Source: Rhodocyclaceae bacterium
GTDB lineage: Bacteria > Pseudomonadota > Gammaproteobacteria > Burkholderiales > Rhodocyclaceae
Direction of reading: 5' to 3'
Assembly: GCA_023253415.1 (NCBI GenBank)
Contig: JALRGK010000113.1
Location: 1 to 25,456, forward strand
DNA length: 25,456 nucleotides
This document shows, in pieces, positions 15,616 through 23,430 of this stretch (position 1 is the stretch's first letter; each line of letters opens with the position of its first letter). A program made the position numbers and the translations under genes. The notes beneath the pieces are model-generated. The model did not search any database, was not told the DNA's origin, and saw only the letters and a list, made by a program, of their open reading frames with translations.

Positions 15616-16437
15616 ATGACTTATTGCGTCGCTCTCCGGCTAAATGCCGGCCTCGTATTTCTGTCAGATGCCCGTACGAATGCCGGTATCGACCAGATTA
15701 GCACTTTCCGTAAGATGAGCCTGGTCGAGCGACCCGGTGACCGGGTCATCGTTATGATGTCGGCCGGTAACCTGGCGATCACCCAGGCGGTGCGTCAGCA
15801 CCTGGCCGAAATCATGGAAACGGACAAAGGCTTGCTGGCCGCCCAATCGATGTATGAGGTTGCTCAATACGTTGGAGATGCCGTGCGCTTTGTGCACCAT
15901 CGTGATGCAAAGGCACTCCAACAATTCGGTATCGACTTTAATTGCAGCCTGATCGTCGGGGGGCAGATCGGCACAGAGCGTTGCCGGATTTTTGAAGTGT
16001 ATTCGGCAGGTAACTTTATCGAGTGCGCTGAAGAAAAGCCGTATCTCCAGATCGGCGAGTCCAAATACGGAAAGCCGATTCTGGATCGAGTGATTCGTCC
16101 GGAAACCTCGTTGGGTGATGCGGCTAAATGTGCGTTGATCTCTATGGATTCCACATTGAGATCGAATTTGTCGGTCGGGCTGCCGCTAGACATGTTGGTC
16201 TATAAAACCGATAGCCTGGAAATTACGCATTTTAGTCATATTGATGCGGGGAATGCGTACTTCAATAGCGTGCACCAGATGTGGGGTGAAAAACTCAAGG
16301 AAGTGTTCTCAGCGCTGCCCAATCCTGTCTGGGCGGAAACCAGTGCTGAAGAAGCGCGCCTCGTATCCTTGCGGGTCGGAAATTCCATGGAAACACGACC
16401 GACGCACTCGATTCAGACGCTTGCTGGGCAACAATAA
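15616..16437 (+). CDS. anbu: Anbu, proteasome-type Ntn-hydrolase protease
   Basis: 273-residue bacterial proteasome beta-like protein. The chain begins M-T-YCVALRL, so removal of Met1 exposes the threonine nucleophile without a propeptide. Counting that Thr as 1, D17 (SDARTNAG) and K32 (STFRKM) match proteasome beta D17 and K33. The segments ERPGDRVIVMMSAGNLAITQ and GDAAKCALISMDSTLRSNLSVG are Anbu-like; the sequence differs from HslV and from actinobacterial 20S subunits. Published Anbu structures are open, lock-washer-like rings, and no dedicated ATPase is known; none is encoded here. It is the third gene of the operon. A hairpin follows its stop. Role: probably removes or degrades products of the ligase genes (inference from conserved neighbourhood). 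Confidence 0.93.
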   Translation: MTYCVALRLNAGLVFLSDARTNAGIDQISTFRKMSLVERPGDRVIVMMSAGNLAITQAVRQHLAEIMETDKGLLAAQSMYEVAQYVGDAVRFVHHRDAKALQQFGIDFNCSLIVGGQIGTERCRIFEVYSAGNFIECAEEKPYLQIGESKYGKPILDRVIRPETSLGDAAKCALISMDSTLRSNLSVGLPLDMLVYKTDSLEITHFSHIDAGNAYFNSVHQMWGEKLKEVFSALPNPVWAETSAEEARLVSLRVGNSMETRPTHSIQTLAGQQ

Positions 16438-16441
16438 AAAC

Positions 16442-16462
16442 GGGCGGCTAACAGCGCCGCCC
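16442..16462. terminator. GC-rich hairpin after anbu, terminator-like on the minus strand
   Basis: GGGCGGC (16442-16448) pairs perfectly with GCCGCCC (16456-16462) across a 7-nt loop. On the plus strand the nearest T-tract is about ten bases further on, so termination after anbu would be weak. On the minus strand the stem is followed at once by GTTTTT, the shape of a strong intrinsic terminator. It could stop antisense transcription entering the first operon, and could also mark or attenuate the anbu transcript end. Confidence 0.6.
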
Positions 16463-16472
16463 TCGCACCCTT

Positions 16473-16489
16473 TTGGCACAGCTTTTGCG
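16473..16489 (+). promoter_or_regulatory. Sigma-54-type -24/-12 promoter of the second operon
   Basis: TTGGCAC-AGCTT-TTGCG has GG at 16475-16476 and GC at 16487-16488 with exactly 10 bp between, as the sigma-54 consensus requires. Predicted start is about 16500, 28 bp before the GTG at 16528. A perfect NtrC half-site TGCACCA lies at 16271-16277 inside anbu, but its partner half is out of register, so the activator site for this promoter is not clear. Confidence 0.65.
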
Positions 16490-16527
16490 TAGTTAGAGAT
16501 GTCCCATGACATTTCCGGAGCTGCGTT

Positions 16528-19500
16528 GTGTCCATCCATGTTGCACTAAATCACGTTACCCATTATCGCTATGATCGGCCCGTTAATCTGGGGCCGCAGA
16601 TTATCCGATTGAGGCCCTGTGCCCATGCCCGCACGCGCGTGTTGAGTTATTCGATGCGAGTGATTCCGGGCGAGCATTTTATTAACTGGCAGCAGGACCC
16701 TCAGGCAAACTATCTGGCACGGATGGTGTTTCCGGAGAAAACCACCGAGTTTCGTATCGAAGTTGATTTCGTGGCAGAAATGGCGGTGCACAATCCCTTT
16801 GATTTCTTTCTCGAGCCCGAAGCTGAAGAGTTCCCGTTTTCCTATCCGGCGGAACAGGCTCATGAGTTGCAGCCCTATCGTGCCTGTCTGACGCCGACGC
16901 CAAATTTTAATGCGTATCTAAAAACGATCCCGCACGAGAAAGTGCGAACCATCGATTTTCTGGTCGGGCTTAACCAGCGCTTGCAGCAGGATATTAGCTA
17001 CACCATCCGCATGGAGCCCGGTGTTCAAACGCCAGAAGAGACACTTACCAAGCGTTCAGGCTCGTGCCGGGACTCGGCCTGGCTGTTGGTGCAGATTCTT
17101 CGGCACGTCGGGTTGGCGGCACGCTTTGTCTCCGGTTACCTCATCCAGCTGGCACCGGATGTGAAATCTCTGGATGGTCCATCGGGTCCCGAAATTGATT
17201 TCACGGATCTGCACGCTTGGTGTGAGGTGTATTTACCCGGCGCCGGGTGGATAGGCCTGGATCCGACCTCGGGGCTGCTGGCAGGTGAAGGACATATCCC
17301 TGTCGCCTGCTCGCCAGACCCGGGCTCCGCCGCACCGGTCAGCGGCGGTGTCGATGAATGCGAGTGCGAGTTTGAGCACAGTATGGCCGTAACACGTATT
17401 TGGGAAGCGCCACGTGTGACGAAACCCTACAGCGAGGAATCCTGGTTGGAAATCGACGCAATGGGTGGTCAGGTTGATGCTGATTTAGCCCGGCTTGATG
17501 TCCGTTTAACCCAGGGTGGCGAGCCAACCTTTGTGGCTGTTGATGATCGAGATGGGGCCGAATGGAATACCGAGGCAATGGGGCCGACCAAACGGATTTT
17601 GAGTGCATCGCTCCTCGATAAGCTGCGTGCAGAATATGCGCCTTATGGCTTGCGCCATTATGGTCAAGGCAAGTGGTATCCCGGTGAGCAGTTGCCGCGT
17701 TGGTCGCTCAATATTTTCTGGCGCAAAGATGGGCAGCCACTCTGGTTGAATCCTAATCTAGTGGCGGATGAGTCGCTGGATTATGGGGTGACCGCAGAAG
17801 ATGCCGCCGTTTTCTTGCGAGGTGTTGCCGAGCGCCTGGGTGTGCAAGCTAAATGGGTATTCCCAGCGTTTGAAGATGTCTGGTATTACTTATGGCGTGA
17901 ACGCCGACTACCCGAGAACGTAGATCCGTTTGACTCACGCCTGGACGATGAGCTCGAGCGTGACCGTCTTCGTAAGGTATACATGCAGGGTCTGGATAAA
18001 ACAATCGGCCATATATTGCCAATTGCTAGGTCTTATGGGGTCGACCGCTGGCAGAGCGGCCCCTGGTTTTTGCGCGATGAGCGTTGCTACCTGATTCCGG
18101 GGGATTCACCGCTGGGTTATCGATTGCCGCTGGATTCGCAGCCCTGGTGTGCGAAGGGTGACTTCCCTTATATCAACCAGCCAGACCCGACGGTCGAGCA
18201 GCTACCATTGCCGAGTCATGAGCAATTGCGCATTCGAGTTGGGGGGGCGCCAAGGTCTTTGGGTGCTGAAGTCTACGGTGTGGGCAGCGGGGCTTATCAG
18301 GTCACGAGTGATCCGTTGGAAGCGCTGAAGAAACCACGCTTGCTTGAATCTGCAGCATGGATTACCCGAACCGCCATGTGTGCCGAACCACGTAACGGTA
18401 AGTTATATGTGTTCATGCCGCCAACCTCGTGTTTAGAAGATTACCTCGAAGTATTGGCGGCGGTCGAGGCTACTGCAGAAGCGATGGGGCTCCCGGTCAT
18501 TATTGAAGGTTATGAGCCACCACGCGATATGCGCCTCACGGTGCTGCGGGTGACGCCAGATCCTGGCGTGATCGAAGTGAATGTGCAGCCGGCTACGTCA
18601 TGGCATGAGCTGACACAGCACACGACCTTCCTCTACGATGCGGCACATCAGACGCGATTGTCCACGGAGAAGTTCATGGTGGATGGCCGGCATACTGGTA
18701 CGGGTGGCGGCAACCATTTTGTTCTCGGCGGTGCAACACCAAATGATTCTCCCTTCCTGCGTCGCCCCGATCTGTTGGCCAGCATGATTGCGTACTGGCA
18801 TAACCATCCGGCATTGTCTTATCTGTTCTCCGGTTTGTTTATCGGGCCCACAAGTCAAGCACCTCGTGTTGATGAAGCGCGCCATGAGTCCGTGCGTGAA
18901 CTTGAAGTTGCGTTCGAAGAGCTACGTCGTCAGAACAGCTTATTTAATAACGTACCGCCCTGGATGATTGACCGCGTGTTGCGTAATCTCCTGGTTGATG
19001 TGACCGGCAATACGCACCGCGCCGAGTTCTGTATCGATAAGCTCTATTCGCCGGACAGTGCTACAGGTCGTTTGGGGCTGCTTGAGATGCGGGCATTCGA
19101 AATGCCGCCGCATGCCCGGATGAGTCTGGCGCAGCAACTGCTGATGCGCGCGTTGATTGCCCGGTTCTGGCAAAATCCGTACCAACCATCCAGCCTAATC
19201 CGCTGGGGCACGGGCTTACATGATCGGTATATGCTGCCGCATTTCATTTGGGCAGACCTGTGTGATGTAATCGAAGAGCTAAATCAGTTTGGCTATGCCT
19301 TCAAGTCCGAATGGTTCGCACCACACTTCGAGTTCCGCTTTCCGCATATCGGTGAGATGGATGTTAACAATGTCCGTATGGATCTGCGTATGGCATTGGA
19401 ACCCTGGCACGTGATGGGCGAAGAGGGCATGCAGGGGGGGACGGTGCGCTATGTCGATTCCTCACTGGAACGCATTGAGATCAAGGTCAATGGTTTTGTA

Positions 19501-19878
19501 GAAGGGCGCCATGTGGTGACGTGCAATGGTGAGGTGGTGCCATTGCATCCGACAGGTATCCAGGGCGAATTTGTAGCCGGAGTTCGCTACCGTGCTTGGC
19601 AGCCGCCCAATTGTCTGCATCCGACAATTGGTGTGCATGCTCCATTGACCTTTGACCTGGTCGATACCTGGATGCATCGCTCGCTAGGCGGTTGCCAATA
19701 CCATGTAGCCCATCCTGGCGGCCGAAACTATGACACCTTCCCAGTTAACGCTTACGAGGCAGAAGCTCGCCGTCTGGCACGCTTCTTCCGAATCGGTCAT
19801 ACTCCGGGCGAGGTAAAAGTTGATGCACGTCATCTCAACCCTGACTTCCCATTCACGCTGGATCTGCGTTTGACATGA
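16528..19878 (+). CDS. Transglutaminase-like protease fused to DUF2126 putative amidoligase
   Basis: 1116-residue two-part protein. Residues 1-290 form a transglutaminase-like cysteine protease unit: N-terminal beta region beginning SIHVALNHVTHYRYDRPV, then C180 (RSGSCRDSAWL), H229 (DLHAWCEVYLP) and D245 (WIGLDPTSG). Residues about 320-1110 are DUF2126, which Pfam describes as a putative amidoligase of glutamine-synthetase-like type. Conserved pieces are QGGEPTFV (329-336), TGGGNHFVLGG near N729-H730, and LEMRAFEMPPHARMS (852 onward). It may thus both make and cut amide bonds. The GTG start has GGAG seven bases upstream and fits the family N-terminus. It heads the second operon; length is typical for the family (about 1100). 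Confidence 0.93.
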   Translation: MSIHVALNHVTHYRYDRPVNLGPQIIRLRPCAHARTRVLSYSMRVIPGEHFINWQQDPQANYLARMVFPEKTTEFRIEVDFVAEMAVHNPFDFFLEPEAEEFPFSYPAEQAHELQPYRACLTPTPNFNAYLKTIPHEKVRTIDFLVGLNQRLQQDISYTIRMEPGVQTPEETLTKRSGSCRDSAWLLVQILRHVGLAARFVSGYLIQLAPDVKSLDGPSGPEIDFTDLHAWCEVYLPGAGWIGLDPTSGLLAGEGHIPVACSPDPGSAAPVSGGVDECECEFEHSMAVTRIWEAPRVTKPYSEESWLEIDAMGGQVDADLARLDVRLTQGGEPTFVAVDDRDGAEWNTEAMGPTKRILSASLLDKLRAEYAPYGLRHYGQGKWYPGEQLPRWSLNIFWRKDGQPLWLNPNLVADESLDYGVTAEDAAVFLRGVAERLGVQAKWVFPAFEDVWYYLWRERRLPENVDPFDSRLDDELERDRLRKVYMQGLDKTIGHILPIARSYGVDRWQSGPWFLRDERCYLIPGDSPLGYRLPLDSQPWCAKGDFPYINQPDPTVEQLPLPSHEQLRIRVGGAPRSLGAEVYGVGSGAYQVTSDPLEALKKPRLLESAAWITRTAMCAEPRNGKLYVFMPPTSCLEDYLEVLAAVEATAEAMGLPVIIEGYEPPRDMRLTVLRVTPDPGVIEVNVQPATSWHELTQHTTFLYDAAHQTRLSTEKFMVDGRHTGTGGGNHFVLGGATPNDSPFLRRPDLLASMIAYWHNHPALSYLFSGLFIGPTSQAPRVDEARHESVRELEVAFEELRRQNSLFNNVPPWMIDRVLRNLLVDVTGNTHRAEFCIDKLYSPDSATGRLGLLEMRAFEMPPHARMSLAQQLLMRALIARFWQNPYQPSSLIRWGTGLHDRYMLPHFIWADLCDVIEELNQFGYAFKSEWFAPHFEFRFPHIGEMDVNNVRMDLRMALEPWHVMGEEGMQGGTVRYVDSSLERIEIKVNGFVEGRHVVTCNGEVVPLHPTGIQGEFVAGVRYRAWQPPNCLHPTIGVHAPLTFDLVDTWMHRSLGGCQYHVAHPGGRNYDTFPVNAYEAEARRLARFFRIGHTPGEVKVDARHLNPDFPFTLDLRLT

Positions 19879-19912
19879 TGTAACGCAGCTTCGGCTCTGT
19901 ACCCGGAATCGT

Positions 19913-22468
19913 ATGGCTGTCATGTCGCAGATTGCTTCCATAAAACCTGCGGCGCATGTCTCGCCAGGGAGTTCAAGACTCCTGGCGGGATATGCGCGGC
20001 GGGCCATTGTTGCCGAACGCTTTGATGAGTTGTGTCTAGCAGATGGGTCGGCACGTCCGCAGTGGCTCCCTGTGCTCGATCTATTGGAGAACACCAGTCC
20101 TCTGGATATCGAAGCGCGGCTAGCAGGCGCACAACAGCATATCCGGGATGAAGGGATTACTTACACGATTTATGCCGATCCTCAGGGTCGGGATCGACCT
20201 TGGGCGCTAGATGAATTACCCCTGGTTCTGGCGGCGGAGGATTGGGCGCCGCTCGCTTATGGTCTGGGACAACGCGCGCGCCTGCTGAATAGGATCCTGG
20301 CGGATCTCTATGGACCTCAACGATTGTTGCATGAGGGTATTGTGCCGCCAGAAGTTGTATACGGGGCAGGCGGTTGGCTACCAGCGGCATTCGGCACACG
20401 GGCACCCGGCGATATTTTTCTGCATAACTACGCAGCCGATTTGCTGCGGTCGCCTGACGGCCAGTGGTGGGTCATTGCGGATCGGACACAGGCGCCATCA
20501 GGCGCAGGTTATGCGCTTGAGAATCGCATGATCATGACGCGCGCCTTCCCGGAATTACTAGCCCAGATGCCTGTAGCCTCGCTTAGCGGTTTCTTTGCGG
20601 CACTGCGCGAGTCTCTTGCAATGCACGCCCCCTGTGGGGACGAGGCGCCCCGTATCGTCGTTCTGACGCCCGGGCCGTTGAACGAAACCTATTACGAGCA
20701 TTCGTTACTGGCCCGGTATCTCGGTTTCCCGCTGGTTGAGGGCGGAGATCTGACTGTGCGCGACGGATGTGTCTGGCTTAAAACAATCAGCGGGTTGCAG
20801 CGCGTGCATGCCATTGTGCGTCGTCAGGATGATGCATTCTGCGATCCGCTGGAGCTGCGGAGTGATTCGGCACTGGGGATTGCAGGTTTGACCGATTGTG
20901 CCCGGCGTGGCACGGTGCTCATGGCCAATGCCTTGGGCAGTGGCGTCGTTGAATCTCCGGCATTACAAGGTTTCTTGCCTGCAGCTTGCCGCTTCCTGTT
21001 GGGAGAAGAGTTGGTGTTGCCTTCCGTGGCGACCTGGTGGTGTGGTGAAGCAGCCGCCATGGATTACGTCAGTACACACCTGGATGACCTCGTTATCAAA
21101 TCAGTCTATGGCATCGGCGATTTTCAACCAATTTTTGGTCAGGATCTAGATGTCAATGAGCGGCAAGATCTACTGGCGCGAATTGCGCGTAGCCCCGATC
21201 GATTTGTGGCGCAGGAATGGGTAAGGTTGTCTCAGGCGCCGGTGCTCAACCGTCGTCCCGGCATGTTGCAGCTGGATGCGCGGTCCGTTGGTTTACGTGC
21301 CTATGCCGTCGCTTCTGCCCAGGGATATCAGGTCATGCCCGGGGGGTTGACGCGGGTCGAGTCACATCGAGATGCTCGCGTGGTCTCCATGCAGCGGGGT
21401 GGCGCTTCAAAAGATACCTGGGTGCTGCAGTCGGGTGAGAACGAAGAGTTATCCTTCGCTAGTAATGATAATCCGATTCTGGTAGCAGGGCAGCATACGG
21501 GGGTGCCATCTCGGGTTGCCGAAAATCTCTTCTGGATGGGGCGCTACACGGAGCGTGCAGAAGGCATGGCGCGACTCTTGCGATTAACGTTAAGCGAGCG
21601 CTTGCATCATGCGCGTCGCCATGGCGTGGTGGCGCTACATGAGCTGGTCTGGCGTTACGGGTTAGTCGCTTTGCCAGAAGGGAATAACGACGCCACCCGC
21701 ATACCGGTCGAATCCCTCATTAGTTGCGCAACACATCCACAGCATGCGCAGGGGCTCGCACAGACATTAGCGCAGCTTGGTAGGGTGGGGTTTTCGTTGC
21801 GCGACAGGTTGTCTCACGATCACTGGCGGGCGATGAACCGTTTGGTCAATGATCAGGCCTTGTCGGCGAATGTGACACTAGGGCCGACACTGGTCTGGTT
21901 AGACCGTGCTGTCGCAGGATTGGCCGCATTGTCGGGGTTTTCTCTCGATGCCATGAACCGGGATGCTGGGTGGCGTTTTCTGTCCTTAGGTCGACGCCTG
22001 GAACGGTTGCTTTTGCTGTCGGTGGCGCTTGATGTGGCTATGAAACAACTGGATCATGCAGCGGTGCACCGGAAAAGTGCCGAGCCCGACCCGTATGCAC
22101 ATTTGTCGCAGGATTGGTTGCTTGATATGACAGACTCATCCGGCTCCTTCCGCAGTCAGACAACAGGCTTGGCAAGCTGGCAGGCTGTACGGCGGATTGT
22201 GCTGTTAGATGCGACGAATCCGAGGTCGCTGCGTTTTCAGGTTGAGGGTGTGCAGCAGGCACTGCAGCGACTGGGTGATGATGCGGGAAGCCTTGTTGTC
22301 GGACTTGAGCAGACAGGTATTCAGTTAACTGAGTGGTCGTTGGTGGGTCTACCGGATACAGTTGGCATGCGCGAGGCGTTTGTCACACTTGGGCAGGAGA
22401 TCAGCCATCTCAACGACATGCTGAGCGCACGTTATTTCAGCGTGAGTGAACAGGGGGTGTCCGTGTGA
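19913..22468 (+). CDS. Circularly permuted ATP-grasp/alpha-E fusion protein
   Basis: 851 residues joining the two functions that are separate genes in the first operon. Residues about 1-510 are ATP-grasp (DUF404/407-like: LVEGGDLTVRDG, GGLTRVE, GGASKDTWV) and about 533-845 are alpha-E (PSRVAENLFWMGRYTERAEG; FLSLGRRLERLLLL). Compared with the stand-alone ATP-grasp at 13177, several key positions differ: EDNLR is ADRTQ (189-193), the glycine-rich loop GAGGYGM is GIGDFQP (400-406), and HIDLR is SVGLR (458-462). This branch may bind its substrate differently or have lost activity. The ATG at 19913 has only a weak GGAA; it follows the DUF2126 gene by 34 bp and its stop overlaps the next start as GTGA. 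Confidence 0.9.
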   Translation: MAVMSQIASIKPAAHVSPGSSRLLAGYARRAIVAERFDELCLADGSARPQWLPVLDLLENTSPLDIEARLAGAQQHIRDEGITYTIYADPQGRDRPWALDELPLVLAAEDWAPLAYGLGQRARLLNRILADLYGPQRLLHEGIVPPEVVYGAGGWLPAAFGTRAPGDIFLHNYAADLLRSPDGQWWVIADRTQAPSGAGYALENRMIMTRAFPELLAQMPVASLSGFFAALRESLAMHAPCGDEAPRIVVLTPGPLNETYYEHSLLARYLGFPLVEGGDLTVRDGCVWLKTISGLQRVHAIVRRQDDAFCDPLELRSDSALGIAGLTDCARRGTVLMANALGSGVVESPALQGFLPAACRFLLGEELVLPSVATWWCGEAAAMDYVSTHLDDLVIKSVYGIGDFQPIFGQDLDVNERQDLLARIARSPDRFVAQEWVRLSQAPVLNRRPGMLQLDARSVGLRAYAVASAQGYQVMPGGLTRVESHRDARVVSMQRGGASKDTWVLQSGENEELSFASNDNPILVAGQHTGVPSRVAENLFWMGRYTERAEGMARLLRLTLSERLHHARRHGVVALHELVWRYGLVALPEGNNDATRIPVESLISCATHPQHAQGLAQTLAQLGRVGFSLRDRLSHDHWRAMNRLVNDQALSANVTLGPTLVWLDRAVAGLAALSGFSLDAMNRDAGWRFLSLGRRLERLLLLSVALDVAMKQLDHAAVHRKSAEPDPYAHLSQDWLLDMTDSSGSFRSQTTGLASWQAVRRIVLLDATNPRSLRFQVEGVQQALQRLGDDAGSLVVGLEQTGIQLTEWSLVGLPDTVGMREAFVTLGQEISHLNDMLSARYFSVSEQGVSV

Positions 22469-23430
22469 ACAATGATCAAACCCTGTCATCCCAGCATGCC
22501 TGGAGGCGTTACTATGTAGTACATGAAACAAGTTATTGTTATGCCTATAGTGTGAGCAGCGCTCGCCACCGTGCCCATCTATTCCCACGAGATCTTGAAA
22601 ATCAGCGTGTACATGATGCGACGATTTCCATTAATCAGCCGCTGGCAGAATCATACGAAGGTATCGATTTCTTCGGTAATGCCTATCGTGATTTTGCCAT
22701 CAATCAGCCACATCGTTTGTTTACTGTAAGAGCCCGTCTTGATGTGTCTGTGCGTGCCCCGATGTGGCCTGATGATAGTCCTGTCTGGAAGGGTGTCAGT
22801 CTTGCGCGCCGAAGTTTTGATCCGGCTGACCAGGATGCAACAGCCTTTGCACTGGATTGCGCACCCTATCTTGTGGACTCACCGATGATTCCTGGCTTGC
22901 CGGAAGTTATGGCCTGGGCGCAGGGGCATCTGATGACGGGTCAACCGATTCATGAGCTATGCCTTGAGATGGCTCGCGCCATTCATCAGGACTTTAGCTT
23001 TGACCCGGAGGCTACCACCGTCGGCACACCGATTAGTGAGGTACTACGACATCGACGAGGTGTATGCCAGGATTTCGCCCAGTTGATGATCGCGGCCTTA
23101 CGTAGCGTCGGTATTCCGGCGCGGTATATGAGTGGCTACATTCTGACACATCCACCACCCGGTCAGCCCCGTTTGGTAGGCGCTGACGCAACGCATGCCT
23201 GGGTCGAGGCCTGGTGCCCGGGCCATGGTTGGCTTGGGCTTGACCCTACCAACGGTAAAGCCGTGACGGATGAGTTTGTGACCCTGGCCAGTGGTCGTGA
23301 CTATGCGGACGTGATACCGTTGCGCGGGGTAGTTGTGGGGGGGGGCGAGCATTCGCTGGATGTGTCTGTCACCATGACTCCTGAAGCAGAGTTTGAAGAT
23401 TCAGATGAGAGAGACGTGAAGCTGGGGTAA
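22465..23430 (+). CDS. Transglutaminase-like cysteine protease
   Basis: 321-residue transglutaminase-like protein with an N-terminal beta-rich domain (about 15-110) and a core with C201 (HRRGVCQDFAQLMI), H244 (DATHAWVEAWCP) and D260 (GWLGLDPTNGK). Bacterial proteins of this type are generally predicted to act as peptidases or amidases rather than crosslinkers. No signal peptide or membrane segment is seen, so a cytoplasmic location is likely. The start is GTG overlapping the fusion gene's stop (GTGA), with a G-rich ribosome-binding site before it, so the two are probably translationally coupled. Its last 30 bases overlap the end of the minus-strand hydrolase gene. As the last gene of the cluster it may trim or remove what the ligases add. 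Confidence 0.92.
   Translation: MNNDQTLSSQHAWRRYYVVHETSYCYAYSVSSARHRAHLFPRDLENQRVHDATISINQPLAESYEGIDFFGNAYRDFAINQPHRLFTVRARLDVSVRAPMWPDDSPVWKGVSLARRSFDPADQDATAFALDCAPYLVDSPMIPGLPEVMAWAQGHLMTGQPIHELCLEMARAIHQDFSFDPEATTVGTPISEVLRHRRGVCQDFAQLMIAALRSVGIPARYMSGYILTHPPPGQPRLVGADATHAWVEAWCPGHGWLGLDPTNGKAVTDEFVTLASGRDYADVIPLRGVVVGGGEHSLDVSVTMTPEAEFEDSDERDVKLG

Noticed and set aside
16271..16287. Possible NtrC site inside anbu
   Set aside because: The left half TGCACCA is perfect, but the right half is one base out of register and poorly matched; it is also over 200 bp from the promoter. Kept only as a half-site remark.
15616..16437. Assignment of the proteasome-like gene as HslV
   Set aside because: The start M-T-YCVA, the longer chain (273 against about 175 residues), absence of hslU and the ATP-grasp/alpha-E neighbours fit Anbu, not HslV.
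19684..20094. 136-codon minus-strand open frame across the DUF2126/fusion junction
   Set aside because: It is antisense to two strongly supported coding regions, resembles no protein, and has the composition of a shadow frame. Other antisense frames over trhP, rng, fumC and RNB were set aside for the same reason.
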